DNA of 64,000 nucleotides from a virus, in IMG/VR virus record IMGVR_UViG_3300020444_000002, positions 1 to 64,000 of that record; one strand, written 5' to 3'. The notes under the pieces are model-generated. The model did no database searches, was not told the origin of the DNA, and saw nothing but the letters and a program-made list of their open reading frames with translations. Shown piece by piece: positions 49,633 through 56,294 of the stretch; the stretch's first letter is position 1, and each line of letters opens with the position of its first letter. Both the position numbers and the translations under genes were made by a program.

Positions 49633-49908
49633 TTATATTTCCTCCCCACACTCACGACAAACAATAACTCTTTCCATACTGGTTATGTTGCCCTCTTTTA
49701 CCTTTTTCCATTTCTCTTCCATGAACCTACTGCCATGCCCGTTTGGGCACTTTGGTTGTCTCGCTATTGCGATAGGTATATAAATAATTAACCAAACTAT
49801 CGGTGCTATAACAAACAACGTGAACAATACCCAAAGGACAGTAGATTGAAATTCAGCATCCCTCTGGGCGCTAAGGATGTATTCTGCGTGTGCTTCGTAT
49901 GTTTCCAT
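49633..49908 (-). CDS. membrane protein with zinc-ribbon end, 91 residues
   Basis: One membrane segment (about 24-47, VLWVLFTLFVIAPIVWLIIY) is followed by CPNGHGSRF and VCRECGEEI, a C4-type zinc ribbon. The -10 box ends only seven bases before the ATG, so its mRNA has almost no leader. Confidence 0.6.
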   Translation of the reverse strand: METYEAHAEYILSAQRDAEFQSTVLWVLFTLFVIAPIVWLIIYIPIAIARQPKCPNGHGSRFMEEKWKKVKEGNITSMERVIVCRECGEEI

Positions 49909-49915
49909 GCCGCTA

Positions 49916-49944
49916 ATTATAGCTCATTTTTGCTAAAAACGCAA
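49916..49944 (-). promoter_or_regulatory. early-type promoter, TTGCGT-17-TATAAT
   Basis: Consensus match; the -10 box lies seven bases before the ATG at 49908. Confidence 0.87.
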
Positions 49945-49950
49945 GCGTAA

Positions 49951-49980
49951 AACAAAAACACCCCCCGCTAAAGAGGTGTT
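49951..49980 (-). terminator. intrinsic terminator of a non-coding transcript
   Basis: AACACC...GGTGTT followed by TTTGTTTT on the minus strand. Confidence 0.72.
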
Positions 49981-50290
49981 TTGTTCGATTGGCTTCTTCT
50001 ATCCACCAATCTGAGCGTAGTTTGTGGGTCGGGATCCCCCTTCGGGAACTTTACCGACATGTGGACGACCCTACTAGTGTACATGTGCCTGTCTAGTTTA
50101 GTCTGTTGTATCGTCCATTGAACTCCATAGGAGCATTTCTGCTCATCAACCCCCCGTTCATGGTTACTCCGTGGGGTGTCTACCGTTTCCAGCCTATTAG
50201 GTGCATTAGCCGTAGGGAAGCTTATTATGCTACCACAACGCTCTTATTATTATAATATCACATGCGGTAGGTGGAGGATAGTGTAGAATT
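49951..50290 (-). ncRNA. structured non-coding RNA, about 300-340 bases
   Basis: No gene is seen. Helices nest cleanly: 50270-50281 pairs with 49999-50007 (CTAT and CCACC with GGTGGATAG, three-base bulge), GAGCG 50239-50243 with CGCTC 50013-50017, and GGGTCG with CGACCC (50066-50071 with 50026-50031). There is also a GAGCA-GAAA-TGCTC hairpin with a GNRA loop and a CCC-GAAG-GGG hairpin. A TATAAT (about 50250) lacks a -35, so it may instead be read through from the promoter at 50387. Class not recognised. Confidence 0.62.
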
Positions 50291-50297
50291 GTCAACA

Positions 50298-50327
50298 AAA
50301 GGTAAGAGCCACTAATTAAAGTGGCTC
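50298..50327 (-). terminator. terminator-like hairpin of the small RNA
   Basis: GAGCCACT/AGTGGCTC stem with TTACCTTTTG after it. The T tract is imperfect, so read-through is possible. Confidence 0.55.
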
Positions 50328-50380
50328 CTCTAAGAAAGGCCATTAGCGAGTGCAACGGAGTGTTGCTGCCTGCTAAGGCA
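50298..50380 (-). ncRNA. candidate antisense small RNA against the shared mRNA leader
   Basis: From the promoter at 50387, the RNA begins GAAAGTGCC, forms hairpins GCCT-tagc-AGGC and GCAAC-actcc-GTTGC, has an open segment GGCCTTTCTTAG (50330-50341), and ends in a nine-pair terminator-like hairpin (50306-50327). The open segment is an 11-base perfect complement (12 with one wobble) of CTAAGAAAGGCT, the ribosome-site leader of the genes at 4903, 36095, 42169, 49041 and 51669. Confidence 0.6.
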
Positions 50381-50386
50381 CTTTCA

Positions 50387-50415
50387 ATTATGCGCTCTTT
50401 TTCAAAAAAACGCAA
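50387..50415 (-). promoter_or_regulatory. early-type promoter of the non-coding unit, TTGCGT-17-CATAAT
   Basis: Consensus match lying just inside the 3' end of the NinG-like gene. Confidence 0.85.
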
Positions 50416-50923
50416 CCCTATAATTGTCTATGACCTTTTGAATGTCTGTTGCGGTTACTTTGTTACCGCTCTTTGCCCGCTTTTTTAGCGCGTCTATCGC
50501 ACTATCGCCATACTCTACCCGGAGCCTTTTTTCGTATACTTTAAGGTTGCCACTTTTAGTAACATTACAGTCATTACACTGCGGGTGGCAATTCATATTG
50601 TCCCAGCGGGTATTGAGGTACCTGCGTGGCATAAAATGCCCGTTTTGTATGCCCTCTGTCGTACGATCACAGGTATAACAAATATTGCTAATGCTCCGAA
50701 TGTAGGCAGAGTGGACTCTATCAGCCTCCTTTATTAATACACTTCTATCAGAAATACTCCTGTGACGCGTTCTAAGCCGTTCTGAGGCGTTTTGTGCAGA
50801 AAGATGCACTTGTGTACGTTTTTGTATAAAACCTTCAGGGAGAGGCTGTTTTGGACGTTCGGAGCATTTATTTTTGCTGTGCCAGATTGAACCGCAATGC
50901 TTACACGGCTTCCGGGTCAACAT
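50402..50923 (-). CDS. NinG/Rap-like recombination nuclease
   Basis: The 173-residue protein has an N-terminal zinc motif (CKHCGSIWHSKNKC), then ICYTCDRTTEGIQNGHFMPR, RWDNMNCHPQCNDCNVTKSG and NLKVYEKRLRVEYGD: the NinG signature, a Holliday-junction-type HNH fold used in lambda-like recombination. It contains an exact copy of the dispersed repeat (50770-50793). Confidence 0.82.
   Translation of the reverse strand: MLTRKPCKHCGSIWHSKNKCSERPKQPLPEGFIQKRTQVHLSAQNASERLRTRHRSISDRSVLIKEADRVHSAYIRSISNICYTCDRTTEGIQNGHFMPRRYLNTRWDNMNCHPQCNDCNVTKSGNLKVYEKRLRVEYGDSAIDALKKRAKSGNKVTATDIQKVIDNYRVAFF
50764..50793 (+). repeat. dispersed repeat, copy 2, inside NinG-like gene
   Basis: Positions 50770-50793 are identical to 12390-12413. 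The full 30 bases match 28043-28072 inverted at 26 of 30 positions, and 4224-4247 inverted at 21 of 24. Confidence 0.72.
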
Positions 50924-50972
50924 AAACTGGTACTGCTTCTGTGGCTGGTTCGCCTTCTGTTTTTGTTTCCAT
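50901..50972 (-). CDS. possible 23-residue acidic peptide
   Basis: METKTEGEPATEAVPVYVDP starts on TAATG overlap with the previous stop and overlaps the NinG start by 23 bases. Could be a coupling ORF. Confidence 0.3.
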   Translation of the reverse strand: METKTEGEPATEAVPVYVDPEAV

Positions 50973-51106
50973 TATTGCACATCCTTCTTATCAAGACGAT
51001 ACTTTGGCTTAGTGCGTTCTTTGTGGTTGCCCGTGCGCTTATCTGTGTCGCACAGTCCACACCCCTTCTTGCTGCGGTGTGTTGCTTTACTTTTGTGGTT
51101 TGCCAT
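50972..51106 (-). CDS. small basic protein, 44 residues, probably leaderless
   Basis: MANHKSKATHRSKKGCGLCD then a Lys-rich end resembles small phage proteins with a CxxC motif. A -10 box (51113-51118) lies exactly six bases before the ATG. Confidence 0.58.
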   Translation of the reverse strand: MANHKSKATHRSKKGCGLCDTDKRTGNHKERTKPKYRLDKKDVQ

Positions 51107-51112
51107 ACTCCT

Positions 51113-51118
51113 ATTATA
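51113..51118 (-). promoter_or_regulatory. -10 box for leaderless small gene
   Basis: TTGTATAATAGGAGTATG: TATAAT, six bases, ATG. The bases AGGAGT are too close to the ATG to be a ribosome site in a longer mRNA. Confidence 0.45.
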
Positions 51119-51371
51119 CAAACTTAACGGGAATATGTGTAGTGTAGTCTTCTTCTTTTATTAGTTTTACTGGTACATAGCCCCTGGCTCTCTTGCCCTT
51201 GGCCCAGCGTTTGCTTATGTTTGTTAACAACTTGTCTAGTTTTATCTGTAGATTACGCAATTCGGTGATATTCTCACCGCTTAGACTACCTTCCATCGTG
51301 CTAATTGTATCGTCCAATTCATAATAGAGTTCGACAAGTTCGCCCACCAATTTACGATTAGCCACGATCAA
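51114..51371 (-). CDS. hypothetical helical protein, 85 residues
   Basis: The N-terminal two thirds is a helical hairpin (MIVANRKLVGELVELYYELD, ITELRNLQIKLDKLL); the C terminus is basic. Overlaps 51358 by 14 bases. Unknown. Confidence 0.6.
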   Translation of the reverse strand: MIVANRKLVGELVELYYELDDTISTMEGSLSGENITELRNLQIKLDKLLTNISKRWAKGKRARGYVPVKLIKEEDYTTHIPVKFV

Positions 51372-51669
51372 GCATCTCTTTCATCGTGCGATACGATATG
51401 TTTTCTTTCGTTTTTTTGTCCATATGCCCGAATCCACCAATGCACCATTCATTCTCTTTCATGCGACGCATTTTTACGTCATTAAATATAGTGCCTATTG
51501 TACCATCTTCAAACTTAAACAACCAACGCTCTTTAATGCGCTGACCGTTAACCTGGGTTGGTTCGCCGAACCGCTTCACTAACTCATCTCGTGGGATGAT
51601 ATATGTACCAACAAGGGCGCTTCCCCCGAAGTCCATATCGTTCCATTTTTCGTGTAGTTCGTAATTCAT
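51358..51669 (-). CDS. hypothetical protein, 103 residues
   Basis: The alpha-beta protein has FGEPTQVNGQRIKERWLFKF, a pattern seen in small phage proteins of unknown role. It is first after promoter 51698, with the shared CTAAGAAAGGCT leader. Confidence 0.62.
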   Translation of the reverse strand: MNYELHEKWNDMDFGGSALVGTYIIPRDELVKRFGEPTQVNGQRIKERWLFKFEDGTIGTIFNDVKMRRMKENEWCIGGFGHMDKKTKENISYRTMKEMLDRG

Positions 51670-51697
51670 TTAAAGCCTTTCTTAGTTGCTAATTCCA

Positions 51698-51726
51698 ATT
51701 ATGCTCCTATTCTCAAAAAAACGCAA
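51698..51726 (-). promoter_or_regulatory. early-type promoter, TTGCGT-17-CATAAT
   Basis: Consensus match. Confidence 0.86.
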
Positions 51727-51771
51727 GCCTTTTTTGCTATTATTGTTATATGTACTACAAGGTTAATGGTG

Positions 51772-52209
51772 TTATAAGTCTTTGTAAAGCTCTACCATTT
51801 CTAGTGCCCACCTATAAATGTCTTTAGCTCGCTGGCCAGCTGGCTGTGGCTTGACCCATAGCTCTAAATTTTCTATTCTATTGTCGTCCCTGACTCCGTT
51901 GATATGGTGAACGTTTTCATTAGGCAATAAAGGTCTTCCCAAGTGCTTAGACATGACCACACGGTGTTCACGTTGGTACTTGCCCTCGTGGTATATCTTC
52001 TTGTACCCTTCTGGGTCCACGCCGTTCCTAATAATCTTACCCTCTAGTCTGTACCTACACTCTCTACAACGTACGTTCTTAACAGATTTGAATCCAAACA
52101 TTTTTCCACAATCTAAGCAGGCTTTATTATATTGACACTTTCGACACTTCAAATGTCTCCCGTGTGGTCTGAATTCTTTATCACATTTGATACATATTTT
52201 TGTTTTCAT
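51772..52209 (-). CDS. HNH homing endonuclease with zinc fingers
   Basis: The 145-residue protein has three N-terminal Cys pairs ([28 protein letters not shown]) and an HNH core, [19 protein letters not shown] then [20 protein letters not shown]. The ATG at 52209 begins MKTKI, as in the other leader-controlled endonuclease (27854). The structured leader lies at 52217-52303. Confidence 0.85.
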   Translation of the reverse strand: MKTKICIKCDKEFRPHGRHLKCRKCQYNKACLDCGKMFGFKSVKNVRCRECRYRLEGKIIRNGVDPEGYKKIYHEGKYQREHRVVMSKHLGRPLLPNENVHHINGVRDDNRIENLELWVKPQPAGQRAKDIYRWALEMVELYKDL

Positions 52210-52216
52210 TTTTGTT

Positions 52217-52303
52217 CCCTCAAACAAAAAGCTCCGACAGTGAGGGCTGTGGAGCTTCTATATTTCTATTTTAACAGACACCCCCATGTCTATTTCAATT
52301 ATA
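52217..52303 (-). promoter_or_regulatory. structured leader, second copy, with covarying pseudoknot
   Basis: After TATAAT (52298-52303): hairpin AGACA/TGTCT with loop TGGGGG (52276-52291); an 11-pair hairpin at 52229-52257 with loop CCCTCA (52241-52246) and one bulged C; five T residues; then TGAGGG (52217-52222) next to the ATG. Loop CCCTCA pairs perfectly with TGAGGG. In the first copy the pair is CCCCAA with TTGGGG: two positions changed on both sides, keeping the helix. The main hairpin stem also has several compensatory changes. Confidence 0.85.
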
Positions 52304-52317
52304 ACCTTTTTAGGTTT
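52304..52317. promoter_or_regulatory. palindrome in divergent HNH promoter region
   Basis: AACCT-tttt-AGGTT is identical to 27942-27955. Here it lies between divergent promoters of two endonuclease genes. Confidence 0.5.
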
Positions 52318-52322
52318 TTTGA

Positions 52323-52328
52323 TATTAT
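52323..52328 (+). promoter_or_regulatory. -10 box for leaderless HNH gene
   Basis: TATTAT ends six bases before the ATG at 52335, the same spacing as the endonucleases at 617 and 3145. Confidence 0.45.
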
Positions 52329-52334
52329 TGGATT

Positions 52335-52703
52335 ATGTGGTATAAAGATAAGCGAGGTGTCTGGAAGAAGGACACTAAAAAGAATTTACAAATTGTTTCT
52401 CCCTCGACTCTAAGGCGTAAACGAGAAGCGTTTGAAAGAAAAAAACTCACCCCCGGATTTAAGAGGTGGAGGGTTTATCAATATAGAAAACAGGGTGGGT
52501 TATGCTTTTACTGTCGGCATAGAATCGACGGCGCTTGGCACACCGACCACTTTGTCCCGCTTGGGAGGTTCTATGGTACTAATGCCTACAAAAACTTGAG
52601 GGTCTGTTGTTCGCATTGCAACTACTACAAATCTGTACAGTACCCGACAGCTAGACTACTGTCCGAACTACGCCTTGGGCGTGCCTGTAGGGGCGCGCAC
52701 TAA
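52335..52703 (+). CDS. HNH endonuclease
   Basis: The 122-residue basic protein has a Lys/Arg-rich N terminus and an HNH core: GLCFYCRHRIDGAWHTDHFVP (first His/Asp and Cys pair) and NAYKNLRVCCSHCNYYKS. It is the only plus-strand gene in this part and converges on the glycosyltransferase gene, with overlapping stops. With its divergent neighbour it forms a pair of homing endonuclease genes around one control region. Confidence 0.82.
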   Translation: MWYKDKRGVWKKDTKKNLQIVSPSTLRRKREAFERKKLTPGFKRWRVYQYRKQGGLCFYCRHRIDGAWHTDHFVPLGRFYGTNAYKNLRVCCSHCNYYKSVQYPTARLLSELRLGRACRGAH

Positions 52704-53467
52704 ATAGTTTCAAGAAGTTTCTTCTTGTAGGTAGAAGTAGCTAGACGTAGCTCCCATGTCCCCTTGCCCTTACTAACATAAGCCTTGCAATAGTCTGGGT
52801 ATTCTTGGGCAAGTATCTTTGCGTAACGCTCAACACGCTCGTTGGTGCGAGTTTCTTGCATGCCACCTTGCTCCTTATAATATGCAGTGTTCACGGTAAT
52901 ATAATTCAGACGGACCACACCTTTTTCTTTGTCGAAGTGTTTTAGTGTACGGAGGTAGTCTTCTTTTTCGTCAAATTCAACACGCTGGAAGCTTTTTTTG
53001 CGATTAATAATACCGTAACACGACCCAATAATATAGTGCAGTCCTTCTGTCACATCATTATCCATGAAGAAATAATTACGAGCTGCATAGATACCCCATA
53101 AGCTCTTACCCTGTTTTTCACACCAGTCAAACCCTTTCTCCGCGAAGGCAAGCACATTAGTATCTGGTATGAGTCGTTTGCCGTCTGTGCTTAACTTCTC
53201 AAAGGAAACAATATCGTCATCCAGGAACAATATTTTCTCACCTTGTGGGTAGTAGTCAAGGATAAAGTTTCTATTACCTGCCAAAGTCGGAACAGAATCG
53301 ACAACTTTCACCATATTGCCAGTGCCACTAACATAGGCATCATGCTCTTCTGGGTCAGATATGAACACAGTAACATTATCAAGTGGGACACCGCTGCGAA
53401 CTAACGCTGATATTGTTTTCTCAAATACCGTATGACTACGACGGTAGCTAGGAATTGCTATTTGCAC
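52700..53467 (-). CDS. TET-associated glycosyltransferase (TAGT-like)
   Basis: The 255-residue protein has a GT-A fold pattern: MQIAIPSYRRSHTVFEKTIS, NVTVFISDPEEHDAY, NRNFILDYY, then the metal-binding LFLDDDIVSFEK near residue 80, WGIYAARNYFF, and IIGSCYGIINR.KSF. It overlaps the TET-like gene by 20 bases. TAGT enzymes of phages add sugars to the hydroxymethylcytosine made by the dioxygenase. The linkage and nucleotide-sugar are unknown. Confidence 0.8.
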   Translation of the reverse strand: MQIAIPSYRRSHTVFEKTISALVRSGVPLDNVTVFISDPEEHDAYVSGTGNMVKVVDSVPTLAGNRNFILDYYPQGEKILFLDDDIVSFEKLSTDGKRLIPDTNVLAFAEKGFDWCEKQGKSLWGIYAARNYFFMDNDVTEGLHYIIGSCYGIINRKKSFQRVEFDEKEDYLRTLKHFDKEKGVVRLNYITVNTAYYKEQGGMQETRTNERVERYAKILAQEYPDYCKAYVSKGKGTWELRLATSTYKKKLLETI

Positions 53468-54311
53468 TTTTAGCCTTCTCCTCTTCGATCATATGTAATA
53501 GTTTCTCAAGCTTTCTGTCTTCTGCCTTTTTAGCGTTTGCAACTTCGAGTGACGTCTCTAGGCAGTTCCACATTTGTACAAGCGAGTAGAAAACAATCGT
53601 GAACCTATAACTGCTAGGGCTTGTACCGCGCATAGGGGTAACACCATGGACAAAGCGCTGCCCGTCAAACATAGATAGTGAACCATTGCTAATTTTTAAG
53701 TTCACCTGTAGTTCTGGTACATGGAGATACCCGCCTTTAACATCCTTTTTGAGGCCCAACATAATAGAGAACACATTTTTAAAATTACCAGTGTCAAGGT
53801 GATATTTAAGTGGATTGTTCTTGTTGATAATCCCACTTGTGAAATGGGTCTCTGGCATCAAATATTCGCCACGAACATTAGCGGCAAGTTCAGAGTGGTT
53901 TTGGTACCTTTCTGGAGCAAATTTACCATACAACTCCTCAGCGATATGGGCCACATGGAAAAGTTCGTCCTCAATACTCTTGTACTTATTTCCAAAGGCA
54001 GTCTTAGAGCATGTTTTCTTACCGGCCAAACCAACCATACGCGGTCGATAGCCAATAATCTCAGATTGGGTAACAAGCCCGTTTGTTCGCTTGTTCACAG
54101 AAAACTTTACGCCAGCCAAAGCGTCAATCATACCAGTCGTGTCGATTTCACTTTCGTTATCCTTGTAAATAACAAGTGTCTCACCAGTGGTCTCCTCGAT
54201 AATAACTGTGTCTTCGTCAATTATCGGGTCGTTATTCTCTAGAGCTTTCTGGCTAAGGAGTTCTTTGGTGTTTTTTGGGGCTTGCGCTAGATTAACGTAT
54301 AGCTTCTTCAT
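53448..54311 (-). CDS. TET/JBP-family 2-oxoglutarate/Fe(II) DNA dioxygenase
   Basis: The 287-residue protein has the double-stranded beta-helix marks of TET/JBP enzymes: HLDTGNF (iron-binding HxD), FSIMLGLKKDVKGGYLHVPE, LSMFDGQRFVHGVTPM (distal His) and SSYRFTIVFYS (2-oxoglutarate-binding Arg). The N-terminal third includes YRPRMVGLAGKKTCSKTAFG. Phage TETs oxidise 5-methylcytosine to hydroxymethylcytosine. No C5-methyltransferase is visible in the window, so methylation must come from an off-window or host enzyme. It overlaps the ParB-like gene by 20 bases. Confidence 0.88.
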   Translation of the reverse strand: MKKLYVNLAQAPKNTKELLSQKALENNDPIIDEDTVIIEETTGETLVIYKDNESEIDTTGMIDALAGVKFSVNKRTNGLVTQSEIIGYRPRMVGLAGKKTCSKTAFGNKYKSIEDELFHVAHIAEELYGKFAPERYQNHSELAANVRGEYLMPETHFTSGIINKNNPLKYHLDTGNFKNVFSIMLGLKKDVKGGYLHVPELQVNLKISNGSLSMFDGQRFVHGVTPMRGTSPSSYRFTIVFYSLVQMWNCLETSLEVANAKKAEDRKLEKLLHMIEEEKAKSANSNS

Positions 54312-54936
54312 ACTGGTCCTTAACTGCCTGCACTACCGCATCAGTGACCGTCTCGACACCATATTTTTCACGGAAGTAGTTAGCGTATGTCATAAACTCA
54401 ACGAATGAAGCTTTATCGAAGGTCAAAGAGACAGACATAGAGTCGCGCAATTCCTGGTCTGCGAGAGCGTCACCCGGTGTACGACTATCCTCTTTTAGCC
54501 CTTGGACCTCATCACCTAATTCGTAAAAACGGATGCCATCAAAATTTGTTGTCTCGAATATCTCAGCCTCTGGCAATTCATAAGTAGCGATAAAGTTATC
54601 GATACCCTCTTGCGTGATAGTTCCGTACTGTGAGGTGATTTGGAGTAGTCGCTTCATGGCTGTTGCCATATCCGGAGCTTCAACCGTTAGGTAAGGGATT
54701 GGTACATCTTCCCAGCCCTCTTTAGTCAGTAGCCGTTTACGTTGGTGTCCGTCCAGAAGCCACTTCTGGCCAGTCTCATCTGTCCATTGCGCAACAGGTA
54801 TGTCAAACCCATTTTCAAGGATTGCGTTCTTTAGCTTTTCATAATTTTCATTTGATAAATATTTTAATTCGCCTTGGCTAGCCTCAAACTCCGAAATAGG
54901 CGCTGTGGGCAACTTGTTGGGGTTATTTACTTTCAT
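54292..54936 (-). CDS. ParB/Srx-like nuclease-domain protein
   Basis: The 214-residue protein has the ParB-like pattern LSNENYEKLKNAILENGFDI, PVAQWTDETGQKWLLDGHQR (DGHxR motif) and KRLLTKEGWEDVPIPYLTVE, then a helical end. ParB-like proteins accompany TET/JBP genes in many phages, with a possible role in targeting or cleaving DNA. First gene of the cassette. Confidence 0.82.
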   Translation of the reverse strand: MKVNNPNKLPTAPISEFEASQGELKYLSNENYEKLKNAILENGFDIPVAQWTDETGQKWLLDGHQRKRLLTKEGWEDVPIPYLTVEAPDMATAMKRLLQITSQYGTITQEGIDNFIATYELPEAEIFETTNFDGIRFYELGDEVQGLKEDSRTPGDALADQELRDSMSVSLTFDKASFVEFMTYANYFREKYGVETVTDAVVQAVKDQYEEAIR

Positions 54937-54998
54937 CTTTAATCCGTCTCACGCCTAATCGTTTCGCTCTGCGAGTACCGACAAAGGCATTATTTATT

Positions 54999-55184
54999 TT
55001 AATTAATATCTTGCTCACTAAAGAGGCGTTCATCTTTTGCATAGTCATAGTCTATATCATCACTTCCGTATACGTCCATAGAGTCGTCATGGTTCTCTAA
55101 CGCGACAACAACAGCGCCCCCTATTTTTCTCACTACACCCTCCAGTGCCTCTTTAGCCTGTTCTACGATGCGTGGTTTTTCCAT
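54999..55184 (-). CDS. small acidic protein, 61 residues
   Basis: MEKPRIVEQAKEALEGVVRK then an Asp-rich half (DDSMDVYGSDDIDYDYAKDE). Possibly a DNA mimic; unknown. Confidence 0.6.
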   Translation of the reverse strand: MEKPRIVEQAKEALEGVVRKIGGAVVVALENHDDSMDVYGSDDIDYDYAKDERLFSEQDIN

Positions 55185-55198
55185 ATCTTTATTATACC

Positions 55199-55489
55199 TT
55201 ATTTTAGTTTACCAATCAACTCATGTAAAAGGGAAGCTATACCGCTTAGCGCAAAAACACTGATAACGAAGGTGGCAATACTATCCGACAATAGTAGTGC
55301 CAGCGGAACTGCAACCCAAATTGACAGGCAATAAAAGCAACTAACTAAGTCAAACATTCCACCCATTCGCTTTTGACGCTGGGCTAACTTTGCTCTAACT
55401 TTTGTAAAAATATCTAGCGGACCGCGCTCTGTCCACAACATTCTTGTTATGCGCCAAACTGCAACACTAGCTAAAAGCCAATAATCCAT
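55199..55489 (-). CDS. DUF1360-like membrane protein, 96 residues
   Basis: It begins MDYWLLASVAVWRITRMLWT and contains LVSCFYCLSIWVAVPLALLL, the CxxC-W pattern of DUF1360 proteins, with two or three membrane segments. Common in phages, unknown function. Confidence 0.72.
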   Translation of the reverse strand: MDYWLLASVAVWRITRMLWTERGPLDIFTKVRAKLAQRQKRMGGMFDLVSCFYCLSIWVAVPLALLLSDSIATFVISVFALSGIASLLHELIGKLK

Positions 55490-55590
55490 TGCACAATCTT
55501 ATATGTTACGGCTACAATGATGGCAATAATACATCCGCCAATAATGACACTTGCAACCCTAGTAGCGGTGCTTTCTTTCCTGCTGTCCAC
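55471..55590 (-). CDS. small membrane protein, 39 residues, GTG start
   Basis: MDSRKESTATRVASVIIGGC is followed by a membrane segment (IIAIIVAVTYKIV). GGAGGA lies seven bases upstream of GTG, which overlaps the preceding TAG. Unknown. Confidence 0.55.
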   Translation of the reverse strand: MDSRKESTATRVASVIIGGCIIAIIVAVTYKIVQWIIGF

Positions 55591-55985
55591 TATACTTCCT
55601 CCATTTTTATTTCATTTTCTTCGCGCACCTCATCAGGGTTCTCCTCTATATGTTTCAGCCTATCTTCATGGCTAGAGATAGCGTTTTTGTAAACATTAAT
55701 TCGCCCTTGGTGAAACAGTTTTTCAAGTTCGACATAATCGACGGTTTTAAGGAGACCTTCAAGTGTTTTCTTACACTCGTCATATGTATAAAAAGACATA
55801 GCGACTGGTTGAATCTCTTTTTTAAGCCCATTAATCATAAAGCCATATTTCACTTTACCAGGCTCAAGCGAACTCGCACTAATCTGCACTGTGTAATCTA
55901 GTGTACTGTCCTTAAACGCCTTGCGGATAACTTTGCGGCATAGTTTCTCTAGTTCTGTAACTCTTTCTGTTTGTGTTTTTGGCAT
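55590..55985 (-). CDS. hypothetical protein, 131 residues
   Basis: An alpha-beta protein with a charged coiled end (HEDRLKHIEENPDEVREENE). Starts one base into the preceding stop. Unknown. Confidence 0.6.
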   Translation of the reverse strand: MPKTQTERVTELEKLCRKVIRKAFKDSTLDYTVQISASSLEPGKVKYGFMINGLKKEIQPVAMSFYTYDECKKTLEGLLKTVDYVELEKLFHQGRINVYKNAISSHEDRLKHIEENPDEVREENEIKMEEV

Positions 55986-56290
55986 TATCTCTTGTTCCTT
56001 TTTTTCTTTAATGAATGTGTTGCTTTTGTATACTTCGGGTCAGAGGCTGGCTTATGGCGACGAGCTGCACGGTTCTTTGTAACCATATTACCATCATTGT
56101 CAAAATATGTGACGGCCTTGCCGGTTGGCTTAACTTCTGCCTTTTTTGGTTTTGGACCCTGCCCTGGGTGGCCTTGTATGCGATAAGCCCAATATTTCTG
56201 CTTCTCTGGCGATAGAGTCTTAATAAACTCTTCATCAATCCAACTTGGCGGCACATACTTACGTTCTTTTTTTTGTGTTTCAGGAGCCAT
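55985..56290 (-). CDS. small basic protein, 101 residues
   Basis: Basic and Pro/Lys-rich (HPGQGPKPKKAEVKPTGKAV), ending in KKKRNKR. Probably nucleic-acid binding. It lies just downstream of the CCA-adding enzyme. Confidence 0.6.
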   Translation of the reverse strand: MAPETQKKERKYVPPSWIDEEFIKTLSPEKQKYWAYRIQGHPGQGPKPKKAEVKPTGKAVTYFDNDGNMVTKNRAARRHKPASDPKYTKATHSLKKKRNKR

Positions 56291-56294
56291 ATTC

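Noticed and set aside
50331-50400. Plus-strand gene using CTAAGAAAGGC at 50330-50340 as its own leader
   Set aside because: The only in-place start would be ATT, it is antisense to the NinG-like gene, and no plus-strand promoter of the family precedes it.
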